Shown here: positions 23,181 through 34,154 of the stretch, in pieces
Position numbering within the stretch: position 1 is the first letter of the stretch
How the letters are laid out: each line of letters begins with the position of its first letter
NCBI GenBank assembly: GCA_011009095.1
Contig: VTPC01090579.1
Location: 153,504-217,503 of the forward strand
Source: Ignelater luminosus
Lineage: Eukaryota > Arthropoda > Insecta > Coleoptera > Elateridae
Direction of reading: 5' to 3'
DNA length: 64,000 nucleotides
Notes under the pieces: model-generated
Seen by the model: only the letters and a program-made list of their open reading frames with translations
Databases searched by the model: none
What the model was told of the DNA's origin: nothing
Program-made: the position numbers and the translations under genes

Positions 23181-24664
23181 ATATGTCCATCACGAAAAAG
23201 ATGCGGATTTTTATCGGACCATTGGCGGCCGTTGTGTTTATTCACTGTACCATTTCAAAAAAGGTACATTCGTCATTAAAACAAACGTTTTTCATTAACT
23301 CTGAATCATTTTGAATTTTCTCCGTCATCTCCACGAAATTGAATTTTTCAGTCGTAGTCGTCTTCGGCCAGTTCTTGAAAGATTTTCATATTATAAGGAT
23401 AAAATTTATGTAGCTTAAGAGCGCGTCGGCCGACATATGTATGACTGACACTTTTTCCTGGCATGACTGGCATTAAAGACAGCAGGCTGTTCTTACCGCA
23501 GATTGGTCTTTAGAACCGTAAATGAAATTAATTTCAACTATTTCAGGTAACGTGTACACCACTCTGAAACTTGTAATAACACCAAAAGACATTTGGATAA
23601 TAAAGTATACTGATGAAGGAGGGCCTATTTATTTGAAGATGGTTGTTCTTGATAAGATAATTTTAAATTCTAAAAATGCAGTTTTTGTTTGCTAAGGAAT
23701 ACCTAAAATGCAATTACCGCATAGCAAATAACAAAATCAGGAGGTTTTCTTGTACTTAATGAACTAATAGTCAAGAAGAAAATACTCACACATTTTCTTG
23801 CCAAGTAAGCTACTAATGGTATTACATACATCTATGACTAGATGCAAAGGAAACGTTTTTGTCATTTATCTACTATATTAATGAATCACATAAATTACAT
23901 TAGTTGATTGAAAATTATGAATGTTTTATCCAAATGTGACTTTGTGTAGTATGAATGAAAATATTTTCTAAGAGCTTTCCAATGATTCATCGGAAGTGGG
24001 GGCTTGCCATTTAAGATTTCACAGTAGGGTTTGGTGGTAGCACTGTACTTGTGGGTTCATTTTGGTTCCTCCTGCATACTACCGAAACGGTTTCGAGTAT
24101 TTTTTGATATCCCTTATTAAAAAAAAATCAGTTTATCGAAACTTTTCATAATGTCACCCTGTATAAAAGAGTCACAAAATGAATAAAAGCAGTGTGTAAA
24201 TAACATATAACAGTAAAACCAAGAAAGACAAAAACAATATTTAATGTCAGTTATTATTCTGGTCCATGAAAAACTCAATGATACTATAATAGATCTAAAG
24301 CAGGTAACGTCTTAAATTGATCCAACACTGTAACATAGGTTTTTTTGCCTAGGTAAAAACTGATCTATGGATTAACGTAGAATGCGGTATTAGTAAATAT
24401 ACGTTATTTCCTTGATTTCTAATATTGTAAGGATGATTATAACAACTATAAAACTAAACATGCAGTTTCTAATATAAAAAGACAAGTTAGCATCTTTTGA
24501 GTTATAAAAAGTGGTCTATATTACATACGCGGATATTTTTAACGGTTCCTTTTTGAAAGCCAAAAGTTTACCTACTGGACACGTGCCTCAAAAAGTTAGA
24601 ACATAAGCAAGGTGTAATTCAACAAAAGAAGAATATACCGATCTAGCAACAATAGAACTTTATT
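23181..24664. other. No supported gene
   Basis: AT-rich DNA. One open stretch at about 23522-23694 is preceded by a TTTCAG-like acceptor, but it has no domain I recognise. Confidence 0.35.
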
Positions 24665-25085
24665 CATTATGTACAATTTTTATTGTATAAAATTCCACGA
24701 AAATATTTGTAGCTATGTATTTCAGATAAATCGTCAAGTTTAATTCTTTGTCTATATGCAAACCTAAGTTTGGCGTCTTGAGCAATTTCATTATTACATA
24801 AATATAAAGAATCAAGATGTTCAGTGAAAGCCATAATTGAAACCTTGGTTATATTAAAGCAAAATGTATTTGAATCGCACCAATTTTTCATAGTATTAAC
24901 GTCACGCGAAATGATAGCATCTAATGCTTGAATATCTTCATGTTGTCAGACAAAGCTCGTAAGTTCAGAACAACACCGCCTAAGATACTGAGTTTAGTAA
25001 TATCGTTTATGTAAATGAAGAACAGAATTGGCCCCAAGAAAGATCCTTGAGGAACACCTAGACCACGATTGCTCTACCAGTTACA
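24665..25085 (-). pseudogene. Non-LTR retrotransposon (LINE) reverse transcriptase relic
   Basis: On the minus strand, LGVPQGSFLGPILFFIYIND (about 25005-25062) is the conserved RT block of Jockey-like LINEs. It is followed by a broken region and then NWCDSNTFCFNITKVSIMAF and a C-terminal piece with HSYKYFRGI (24667-24891). The YADD catalytic box is not readable. It abuts the gypsy relic at about 25090. Confidence 0.8.
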
Positions 25086-25089
25086 ACAC

Positions 25090-27350
25090 ATCCCGTCACC
25101 TGCTCGACCACGACCTCGATGTATTACACCCCCGTTAACCCATTTCCATTATGCATTCCCGCCGCCATGACCTTTCTCTTAATCAATATTTCCAACCCGA
25201 CAGTTGTACCAATTGTATACCATCTCCATTTCTCATTTCCAAACCAAAGTAATTTAAACAGACAACCACCAACGACGACAGTACCGGAAGTAAATCTTTG
25301 TACCGCCAACATCAAGTTCCGAAACTGAAGAATTAACTTGACCTGGAAGACGGATTCCGTCTCTTTCGTAGACAAGTTGAACAAAGTAAGGAAAAACTAG
25401 TTCTTGGTATTGTTGCTCGAACTAATGTCCGAAATGGCACTACACTGGTACAGGAATAACAACCAGAACTCCAGGATTTTCACGAATTCTTTATGCCGTC
25501 TGACTATAGGATCAACTTCGAAGCCGCCATTAGTCGTCGTGGCCAAAGCGAAAACAAGTCGACTATGGAATACATTGTTGATATACAAACTCTACTTCAA
25601 AGACATGATGGCATGACCGAGGAACAAGAGTTGTTCTGGCTTCACCATCCGGGAATACCAAGAGCTCTACTGCGAGCTGAAACCGAAACATGAGGTGAAG
25701 TTTGTGGCCTCGTGTCTAAGTAAAATTGAATTAACTACGACTATGATGGAGCTCAGCAAATCCGGGCTAAAAGTAAATCAATCATCCGTGGTACGAAACC
25801 AAAATAGGCATAAACTCATGGTCCGTTTTCACCGCCGGTAACTAAAAATGCCCAACCAAGTACGTAGACCAGACTAAGTACTGCACCGCCGCGTCGTTGC
25901 CTAAGCCAGCCGCTGTTTATTAGAAATGCGGCCAGAGCGAAATTTCCAAACCGAGTACCAGAATTGATCAAACGTGTTCTGTTCCCGCTGTTGGAAAAAA
26001 AGATGTCGTCTCCGATACATTAGATATTAGACCGTTAATTCGTATTGGCACCCATGGACACTAGTCTAAGGCTTTAATTGACACCGCTTCCGCTGCGACT
26101 TTTGTAGGAGACGAAGTTGCTCGTCTACTGAAGAACTACCGCTGGCAAGGGTTACTCGGTTGACCAGAAAAGAAGAGATCCGCCTGAAAAAGCTCCTGGG
26201 AGTTGAACTTCTCCGGTTTGAAGAAATAAGCGGCCCCATTGATTAAATTTAGCATGAAATTATGCTAAAAGATCAGATACCCATAAAACAAAGCACCGGC
26301 CGCAAAACCCGAAAATTCAGAGTATCGTTGACAAAGAAGTCACGCACATGCTGGACGAACGCATCATAGAGCCGTCCGACAGTCCCTGGAGCTCACCGAT
26401 TGTGATTGTTCCGAAAAGTCCGATTCTGTACTGACTTTTGCTAGGTGAACGAGGTCTCTATAAAGGAACACCTATTGGTTTCCACATATCAATGAGATAC
26501 TCGACCGACTTTGTCAGGCCAGATATATTTCCAGTATCGACTTTAAACATGGTTACTCACAAATACCGCTGGAAGAAAAGAGCTGAGCCATTACCGCTTT
26601 CACAATTACAGGTTGAGGATTATTTCAGTTTAGAGTCATTCCATTTGGACTGCATTCCACCCCAGATACGTTCCAACGGCTCTTAGATCGTATCATAGGT
26701 CCTGAGATGGAACTCCGTCCTTTCACCTACTTGGACGACATCTTCGACTGGACGAAACTTTTTCCGAGAAAATTGGTTACCAGAAAAATGTCAAGTCATT
26801 GACGCACCTGGGCCCAAACCGATCCAAAGAAGGTTGGAGCCATCTTGGAGGTTTCCAAACCGAAGAATATTTGCGAACTACGAAGACGTCTAGGTGCCAC
26901 TTGTGGCGCTACTAACAAAATTATTGAGGAAACATCAACACTGGATCTGAGCCAAGGAGCAAGCTGAGGCTTTCTTGAAGCTGCAGTGTCTGACTCAAGC
27001 TCCGATACTGGACTACCCGGATTTCAACGAACCGTTTGCGTTTGTGCAATAGGCCAACGCACGAAACTACTCCGTCACCAAAAAAGGGTACTTAGCAATA
27101 CTATGTGGAATCGAAAAGATGGGGCCATACCTGGAAAGATACCACTTCACTGTCCTGTCTGATTACTAGTCCCTTCCTGGCTACATTCGATTAAGAGCTC
27201 AATGAGTCGCTTAGCTATGCCGCAATCCCTGCCAGTGAGAATACCAATCGATGCTCGGACAACCGTGTCTGACCACCCTAAGAACGAAGAGAAGGAGTGA
27301 ATTTCTTAACCTACCTATCTGGCGCCTGAGCACCGTCGCCGACACCGACC
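25090..27350 (+). pseudogene. Ty3/gypsy retrotransposon relic (gag to RNase H)
   Basis: The gag-like part covers about 25119-25800. The pol motifs are in order with many stops and shifts: protease-like remnants near 26050; RT opening with ERIIEPSDSPWSSPIVIV at 26360-26412; VNEVSIKE at about 26440; TYLDDIF (the YxDD catalytic box) at 26725-26745; TRISTN-type hinge sequence near 27020; and RNase H start YSVTKKG with a KRWGHTWKDTTSL-frame relic of the MRPYLE block near 27068-27150. No integrase and no LTR are visible, so it is an internal fragment. A second fragment of the same RNase H block lies at 37606-37690. Confidence 0.85.
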
Positions 27351-28063
27351 ACTAGAAAATACGCTGCAGTGTACAAATTTTCTTTTTCTTGATCACTGAT
27401 ATTTAATAATTATAAAATTGATTGAATGTTTGGAAATTTACTATAAACTAAATTCATAACCTCAATAAACATAAACAAACACAAAACTAGTTTTGGAACA
27501 ACACTTTAACAGCACTCTTCAGCATGCTTTAGGTACTGTAAGAAAAGGGTGAATAGAGCATGTTATAGAACTAAAACTATTTTTGGAACGATGGTTTCTA
27601 TTTTAATATTAGTGTAGGTAAGCGCAGTCTGTTGCATTTAAAATTGTTGAGATGTTGAACTTCACTGAACAAGTTTTTATACAGCATGATATTAACGTGT
27701 ATTAATTGAGGGAACCAACTATTCGGGAATCTAACTGTAGTACGACGAAAAAAGAGAAATTGTAAATAACGTACTAACTTAAAGTCTAATGTAGATGTAA
27801 GGCTTCTCTTAGACAGATAATATGTATTAACCAAAAACGTAATCGCCAGTGAACTAATCAATTACGTTACTAAAAGAAACAAACTTTTAGTCTCATACAT
27901 TTATTAACTACAGTATTATTAACTTATGATATAACGTTTCTACATTCGCCAAACACCTTTCTTTCTTTTTCAAATTATTTCACACCTATTCAATAACTTA
28001 TTTACTACTACCAGTATAATTGCACAATATTTAACATTTATATTCAATAAAAGATTCTTAAAA
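27351..28063. other. 3' flank of gene D, no supported gene
   Basis: AT-rich. An 87-codon minus frame at 27598-27861 has no recognisable domain. On the minus strand, AATATAAA below the stop codon of gene D (about 28030) could serve as a weak poly(A) signal. Confidence 0.4.
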
Positions 28064-29745
28064 CTAATCACTAACTTTTTCTACGTTTAACCATACACCT
28101 CCCAGTGGAGACAAAATTAAACTTTGACGGTCCAGTACTATAGGGTATCGAGTTTTTGAATTTAAGAAAAATTTATAATTTCCTACCAAAACTGCTAATG
28201 CAACCTTGATTTGCATTAATCCAAACCGCATGCCTAAAAATTAAAATTGGATTTTGACTGCAAAACTAAAATCATTGTTGGCTTACCAATACAACCACGG
28301 GGACCTTCACCAAAAGGCAACCAAGAATAAGCATGACGTTTTGTTTTATTTTCAGGACTGAATCGTTCCGGATCAAACCTTTCTGGTTCTGGGTAGTAAT
28401 CAGGATCATGCTGTATTCCTAAAACGGGTACAAATACCTCCACATCTTTATCAATCACTACATCTGAATTTGGTATTTTGTACGACTGAGTGCAATTCCT
28501 AGAAAGTACTGGAACTGGAGGATATTTTCGTAGAGTTTCTGTAATAATCCTAGGAATTAAATAATTGAAAGTAAAAATAAAAGTTGGAGTGTATTTACCG
28601 TTCACACACCAATCCATGTAAGTCATTTCCATAATTGCATTTAATGTTAGTTTACCATCATGTTTCTCTAAAACGTCTCTAATTTCGAGTCGTAACTTTT
28701 CTTGAATTTCGGGGTTAGTAACTAATTCGTAAAAACAAAACGTTAACGTTGTTGCTGAGGTTTCAAACCCTGCTAGGAAAAAAACAAACGCTTGAGCTGT
28801 TATTTCTTCTAATGTAAGTGTATTTCCTATTTCGTTTCCGTTTTCTTCAGATTTTAATTGACCTGGGCTTTCTTCGTCTTTTAACTTTACATTATTTTTT
28901 AACTGAATTAATGAATGCATGAAATCATTTCGGATAATATTATTTTTTTCTCTATATTCAACAGTTTCCTTAACAACTCCCATAAAAAATTTAGTTACAG
29001 TTGGGTTCGTGAGAGGTATCTTTAAGACATCGAATATTTGGGGTACACTAATAGCTATAAGACTCTTTAGCATAAAATTAACTGCAAGTGCTTTCTTTCC
29101 ATATTTCCTGAATTCGGAATCAGGATTTTTCAAACTATTACACTCTATACCAAAAGCGCATGTTCCTATGACATCAGTTGTAAACCTTCCAACAACTTCT
29201 TTAACTTCCATAGCCTCTTTACTTTTACTAAGACCATCCATATATCTAACCAACTCATGAGAACAATCAACTAAACTTTGAAACATCATTTTTATTTTTC
29301 CGGACGCAAATGATGGCGTTAGTTTCATTCTTAGATTCTTCCATCTTTGGCCTTTTAACGAAAACAAATGTCCAGTCAACGGGTCATTTTCTTCATTGCA
29401 ATAAATAACATGATCGGTAAAATGAGAAAAATCTTTTGTTAGGATACTCTTAGCCAATTCCAAATCAAGTACTATTAATACACGCTTTGTGAATAAATAA
29501 TAACCGCAGTAAGACAAACCTTTTGATTTCATTTTTAGATAGATATCTCTGAACTCAATTCCAAATGGTATTGTTTGTGTAAATATGCTTGATGCGTTTC
29601 CAAAGGGTAGCGATACAGTAGGCGTTATTACCTTTTTGCGATTCCAGTATCCAAAAGTCCATTTCAAATAAAATATTGCACTAAATAAAATTGATATAAA
29701 AATTACAGTTAAATCTTTATACCAATATTCCGTTAATAAAGCCAT
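28064..29745 (-). CDS. Cytochrome P450, CYP6-family, intact (gene D, 522 aa)
   Basis: Exons 29745-28599, 28538-28287 and 28233-28064 (1147 + 252 + 170 bp = 523 codons with TAG). Introns are 60 and 53 bp, GT-AG, phase 1. Start at ATG 29745; the GTG just before it is ignored. Intron 1 is a multiple of three and has no in-frame stop, so exons 1 and 2 can also be read as one continuous frame of about 500 codons. Motifs: N-terminal anchor (about 12-28), SLPFGNAS, W135/R139, I-helix AGFETSATT (325-333), ETLRKYPPVPVLSRNC, FDPERF, heme loop PFGEGPRGCIG with Cys465, and C-terminus GGVWLNVEKVSD. Role as for other microsomal CYP6 enzymes; the substrate is unknown. It is closest in sequence and promoter to gene E. 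A TATA box lies at 29792-29799. Its upstream region is split by a 1.2 kb transposon. Probably functional. Confidence 0.95.
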
Positions 29746-29791
29746 CACTTCTGTATGTTTTTATTGTATCGTGTATCTACACACGACGTAC

Positions 29792-29799
29792 TATTTATA
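29792..29799 (-). promoter_or_regulatory. TATA box of P450 gene D
   Basis: TATAAATA on the minus strand, within AATATAAATAGTACGTC, about 47 bp above the ATG. The same block is conserved ahead of gene E, including the following GTGTAGATAC. That places transcription start roughly 15-20 bp before the ATG. Confidence 0.5.
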
Positions 29800-29853
29800 T
29801 TTACTTTGCTTGTTTATTCTGTAATACTTTTTGACGTGCTATGATGATTACTA

Positions 29854-31067
29854 GAGACCGGATTGTTAGGTAGTAAAAATCATCAAAATAGGCAGACAAA
29901 CAGGCACTAAAAACCTTTAAGTTAGGCATCATTATAGGCAATTTAGGCTGTCAAATAGGCTTCTTAGGCAACGAAATAAGCACTTTAGACTACCAAAGAG
30001 GCATTTTAGGCAACCTAATAGGCGATTAGGCGACCAAATACAAATTTTATGTAATTTAATAATTCTTAAGAAAATTCATTCAACATTTTAAGCTTTGCTG
30101 TTTATGTTCTTATAATTAAGTTTTGTGAACTAAAATTGAGTATTTCATAATTACTTATTTTGTTGAAAAACTAAATATTCTAAGTATTATAGCTGGGTAG
30201 AATAATATTGATGTGATATGTTGATATGTTAAATAATATATCTTAAAACAAATTACAATATTAGAAACACATTTTATCATTAGAAGTACTACATTATAAA
30301 AACATATTATACAGGGTGTTTCCTAATGATAATAAACAGTTTTAATAGATAGTTCCTGGGCTAATTATGAGTAAACAAGTTCATTTAAACAAGTATCCTA
30401 AAATGCACCTCTTCCAAGATACACAAACTTGACTTTCTTTAATTTTATAAGGAAGATACAGTTATTTAAATAACATTTAAAGTTAATATGCCTCTTTAAA
30501 TTTGACACATATATTAGGAGTCTGAGTTGTTTAAACGCCTATCAAACCAGCAGCTTAAGGGGATTATCTTTTGTTAACGACTCCCTTTCTTTACTACCTC
30601 TTACTAATAATGGGTAGCTTTATTGTAATATTTTTGAACTATTTGCAGAAACTATGATTTATTACTGCCTGACATCTGGAATAGATTATAAAACTTTTCT
30701 TTAAAAGAAGTTGAAAGTAAATTTCTAAAAATAACTAACGGATCTTGATAAATAAAGGTAACAATACTGACATAAAATATTGAGTTTAAAAACTTATTCA
30801 AGTAAAATATAAGATTAATTTAGGTCAACTAGGCACCCATTTAGGCAAACTCAGCATCCGTTTAGGCAAACTAGGCACCCATGTAGGAAAAATAAATATT
30901 TTTAGGCAGAGATTAACGATTTTAGGCATTTATTTCAAATACATAGAAAACAGGCACTTAAAAAGAATTTTTTTAAGTGAAAAGTGCGTAGATTATCCTA
31001 AAACAAATTTTCCTTTGCTTACCTAAAAAATATAAAATTGGGCCCTTGCCTAGAAATCCGTTTTTTA
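29854..31067. mobile_element. hAT-like non-autonomous element in the gene D upstream region, 1.2 kb
   Basis: Direct repeats ATGATTACTA flank it (29844-29853 and 31068-31077), and upstream sequence shared with gene E is continuous across the two flanks. The ends are roughly inverted (CGGATTGTTAGGTA left; CGGATTTCTAGGCA from the right). Many copies of TTAGGCA/TAGGCA lie within about 200 bp of each end and are absent from the middle; subterminal motif arrays like this are typical of hAT-type elements. No transposase ORF. The 10-bp repeat is longer than the usual 8-bp hAT duplication and the right end is offset by a few bases, so the superfamily is tentative. Confidence 0.75.
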
Positions 31068-31077
31068 ATGATTACTA

Positions 31078-32700
31078 TGATGATAACAGAGCTTTAATAG
31101 GAATTTCTTGCTAAGTCATCTTCGGTTTATCTTTTGGCTTAAAGTGGGAAACTAATACCCTTCTAAGTAAAAACGCAAATTGTTAAATGTCTGAGAAACA
31201 GGCAAAGTGTTTTAGATGAGCATATTTTGGGAACATAATAGAACAAGCTAGCTAGCTCTTGGTAGCTTTCAATATTTGACCACTTCAAGCTTTGCAATAC
31301 GCATATCACGTATTGGTAACAACTGTAAATGTTCCGTGCAGAGGCATGGTGAAGAGTAAATTTTTTAGTTTTACAAGAAGCCTAACGTTAGCGTTTAATA
31401 AAATAGAACAATAAAGTTTTTATTAGAACAACTACAGAACATATATATCGTTATGTTTTATTATCATTTTATCTTTGTACTCAGAAATAATTTCAAACAA
31501 AATAATGTTTCTTATTTGAAACTATACCTATTTATAAGTATGATGACGAAAAATACGAATAAAATAAAGTTAAAGTTTTCTATTTATCGATCACTTGTAT
31601 TTTGCTGTTATCATATCGTCAACGCATGAACATGAACAACGACATTTCGTGACAAATCAGCATCTCTAGTAAATAAAAACAATCTTATCAATCATTATTA
31701 CAATAATTTGGCAGGCAATAAAAAAGTATGTATTTCATGCTTGCATGTTACAGAATTAATTTATTTTTAGGATATATATATAATCTATAAAGCATTTACT
31801 AATGGCTCTAGGCGAACAATTTGCATTTTTATTATGCAAGTACTCGAGATAATATTAATGATATTAATCTTCAATTAAAAATCAAGGTCTTGAATATATG
31901 AAAGAATCTTAACATAATAACTGAAGTTATTAAATAACAAAAATGTAAATAGCAAAATAAATAATACGGCATGAATTATAAAAATTCGTACTACGCACAA
32001 CAAAAAGAAAATACTATCACTGAATCTGAAAGGCTTAATAATAATAATTAATAAGAAAGAAAAAAGATAAAATAATTTCTAAATTCAAGTATACTTTTTG
32101 TTAGGAAAATTCAGTAATTAGCGAACTTTTCCTTAATAAGTTATTTATGCGTGCAAATAACGATATATCGTTTTATTATTTTCAATCTTTTTTTTGTAAT
32201 TATGTTATTCCTTTTTAGAAATTAAGTTTAACGTCTTTCTATAACATAAAAGCCTCTTGGTTTAATGCCCCTTGACATTGTCTAAATCTATGGCTTGGGA
32301 ACGTTAAATTTCCATAGAAGTCTTTTATAAAAATAGAATTTTATCTGCGGTCGTTGTTGGTAATCGCTGACTTAAAAAAAAGAAACAAAATTTTGACATT
32401 ACAGCTAATGTTTAATTGATAGAATTCGCAAATAGTAATAGTATTTATAATTTCCAATTATTTGCATGCGCCCCATTACCCCTAAGAGCTCTTAAGTGTA
32501 TAACGCGCCCTTGAATAGTTATGATTACGTTTAGTCACTCTTTACTAATAATGTTGCGTCTCTCTATCGATATCATATAGAAAAATCACCTTACAATCTT
32601 AAATGACGTTTGGCGTGATTACCACCAACTCGGTGTTAGTGATATGAAACCACAACAATTTTTTTGTATGTAAATACTAACTTATTTAATTGTTATTAGG
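31078..32700. other. Distal upstream region of gene D; otherwise nothing recognised
   Basis: 31078-31160 continues the gene D promoter-side sequence. 31440-31750 is collinear with about 41590-41870 upstream of gene E (shared AATAATTTCAAACAAAA and GTAAATAAAAACxATCTTAT). The remainder to 32700 is AT-rich without coding signal. Confidence 0.5.
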
Positions 32701-32959
32701 CCCCCCCGAAATTCAAATTGATTGTTTTGTTGCGAAGAATCACGACGTCCTTACCAAAATACCACCTTTGAGTTCTCTAGCTTTCCCATGGTAAGTAGAA
32801 TTGTAGTATTAAAAATACAACGCTATAATGGCGCCCTTAAAAAGAAGCAACCATTTAAATTAATCAAAAAGCGAACCCACCTTAAGCTCTCCGGCGAAAA
32901 GCAACCATCTGCCGTGTGATCATCACCCCGGGTTGCAAAGAACATCTTCGTAATCATTA

Positions 32960-33323
32960 AATTAAAGGTCACAATACATTGGATTCTCTGCTACAACAAC
33001 ATAAAATTGCTGCACTAAGATTGCCCCCATATCACCCAGAGCTCAATCCACTTGAGAAAATTTGGGCATTGGTGAAAAACTGGGTAGTTGATAGAGATGT
33101 TCGAACATTAACAAAAGAACAATTTCGGTCTATCACTGCATCAGATTGGGCTTCCATATGTGCACATGTTGACAAAACTGTGCAGGAATATATGACAAAG
33201 AATCTTTTATTAGAAGAAGTTTTGGATAGTTTTCGCTTTGTAGTAAATACAGAGGAATCTGAAGATGAAAGCGACAGCGATTTTTCTGACGTTGAACCTT
33301 TCTCTGATGAAAAAGTATTGTGA
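32960..33323 (+). pseudogene. Tc1-like DDE_3 transposase, C-terminal fragment
   Basis: The frame contains ALRLPPYHPELNPLEKIWAL, the final catalytic Glu region (LNPxExxW) of Tc1/IS630-type DDE_3 transposases. KNWVVDRDVRTLTKEQFRS follows, and it ends in an acidic tail (TEESEDESDSDFSDVEP). The first two catalytic Asp blocks are missing upstream, so this is a fragment. No inverted ends found. Confidence 0.75.
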
Positions 33324-33364
33324 ATGAGCTGAATTAATTTTACAGTATCATAAATTTTTCTGTA

Positions 33365-33833
33365 GGGTCAATCGGGGCTAATATGAGACAGCGATAAACT
33401 GGGCCTAATGTGATACACCTACGAAATTGGTATTTAGAAATTGCCAAATTTTATGAAAAAAAAAATATATAATTTAATAGGAAATATATTTTATATTATT
33501 GTTGACCACATAGCAAGCACTCAAAATAATTCCCTACTTGATTACAAAAAATTAAAACCAGATCTACATTTTTCTTAAGTCAAAAACTTTTCTGTCATGT
33601 TTGCAAACTTTTGATGAAACTTGGTTATTTTTTCAAGTAGCAACTTTTCGATTAGAGGCTTTCAATCAGGAAGAATAGATCTATCTCTTTACGCTGATAG
33701 ATTTTAAAAATATCAACTGTGCTTTAGTATTGAAAGTCACACAATTTAGAATTTTTTTCATGTGTTTGCTACAGATGGTATAGGAGTTATAACGAAAAAT
33801 GTGCCTTCTGTCTCATATTAACCTCGATTAATC
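33365..33833. mobile_element. MITE with 25-bp TIRs, 469 bp
   Basis: The left end reads GGGTCAATCGGGGCTAATAT, continuing GAGACAG. The right end, reverse-complemented, reads GATTAATCGAGGTTAATAT, continuing GAGACAG. TA flanks both ends (33363-33364 and 33834-33835). The interior is AT-rich and non-coding. Likely Tc1/mariner-type from the TA target. Confidence 0.8.
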
Positions 33834-33837
33834 TATG

Positions 33838-33965
33838 CATAAGAAATGGTGTTTATCCAAATTGTCTCAAATTATCTAAAGTTCTTCCAATTTATAAAAA
33901 GGTGGATGTTAATGACCAGAACAATGATAGGTCAATATCTATATCTGTAATACCAGCAACTGGCA
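33838..33965 (+). pseudogene. LINE reverse transcriptase fragment
   Basis: The plus frame reads YPNCLKLSKVLPIYKKVDVN and DQNNDRSISISVIP. This matches the opening RT block (PxxLKxAxVxPIYKKGDxxDxxNYRPIS) of Jockey/CR1-type LINEs. Only this block is present. Confidence 0.75.
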
Positions 33966-34154
33966 GATTTATTCATGTTTCTACAAATTTACTTAATCCT
34001 GATCCACATAATGCTCCTACGCTATATCACTGGTAAAAGATTTGCCAAATTTTCAACTTTGTATAACTGCCATGTTACGCCACTGCGATTTTAATGACGT
34101 CAGACTCGGCGCATTTTCTTTGATGACGTACCTATAGTTCTTCGACCGCACGAA

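Noticed and set aside
23522-23694. Open stretch after a TTTCAG acceptor-like site
   Set aside because: No recognisable family and no upstream exon; probably chance.
25397-25616. Overlapping small frames on both strands as genes
   Set aside because: They lie in the gag-like part of the Ty3/gypsy relic and are fragments of it or its antisense.
27598-27861. 87-codon minus-strand frame suspected to be a LINE C-terminus
   Set aside because: No convincing motif in any frame.
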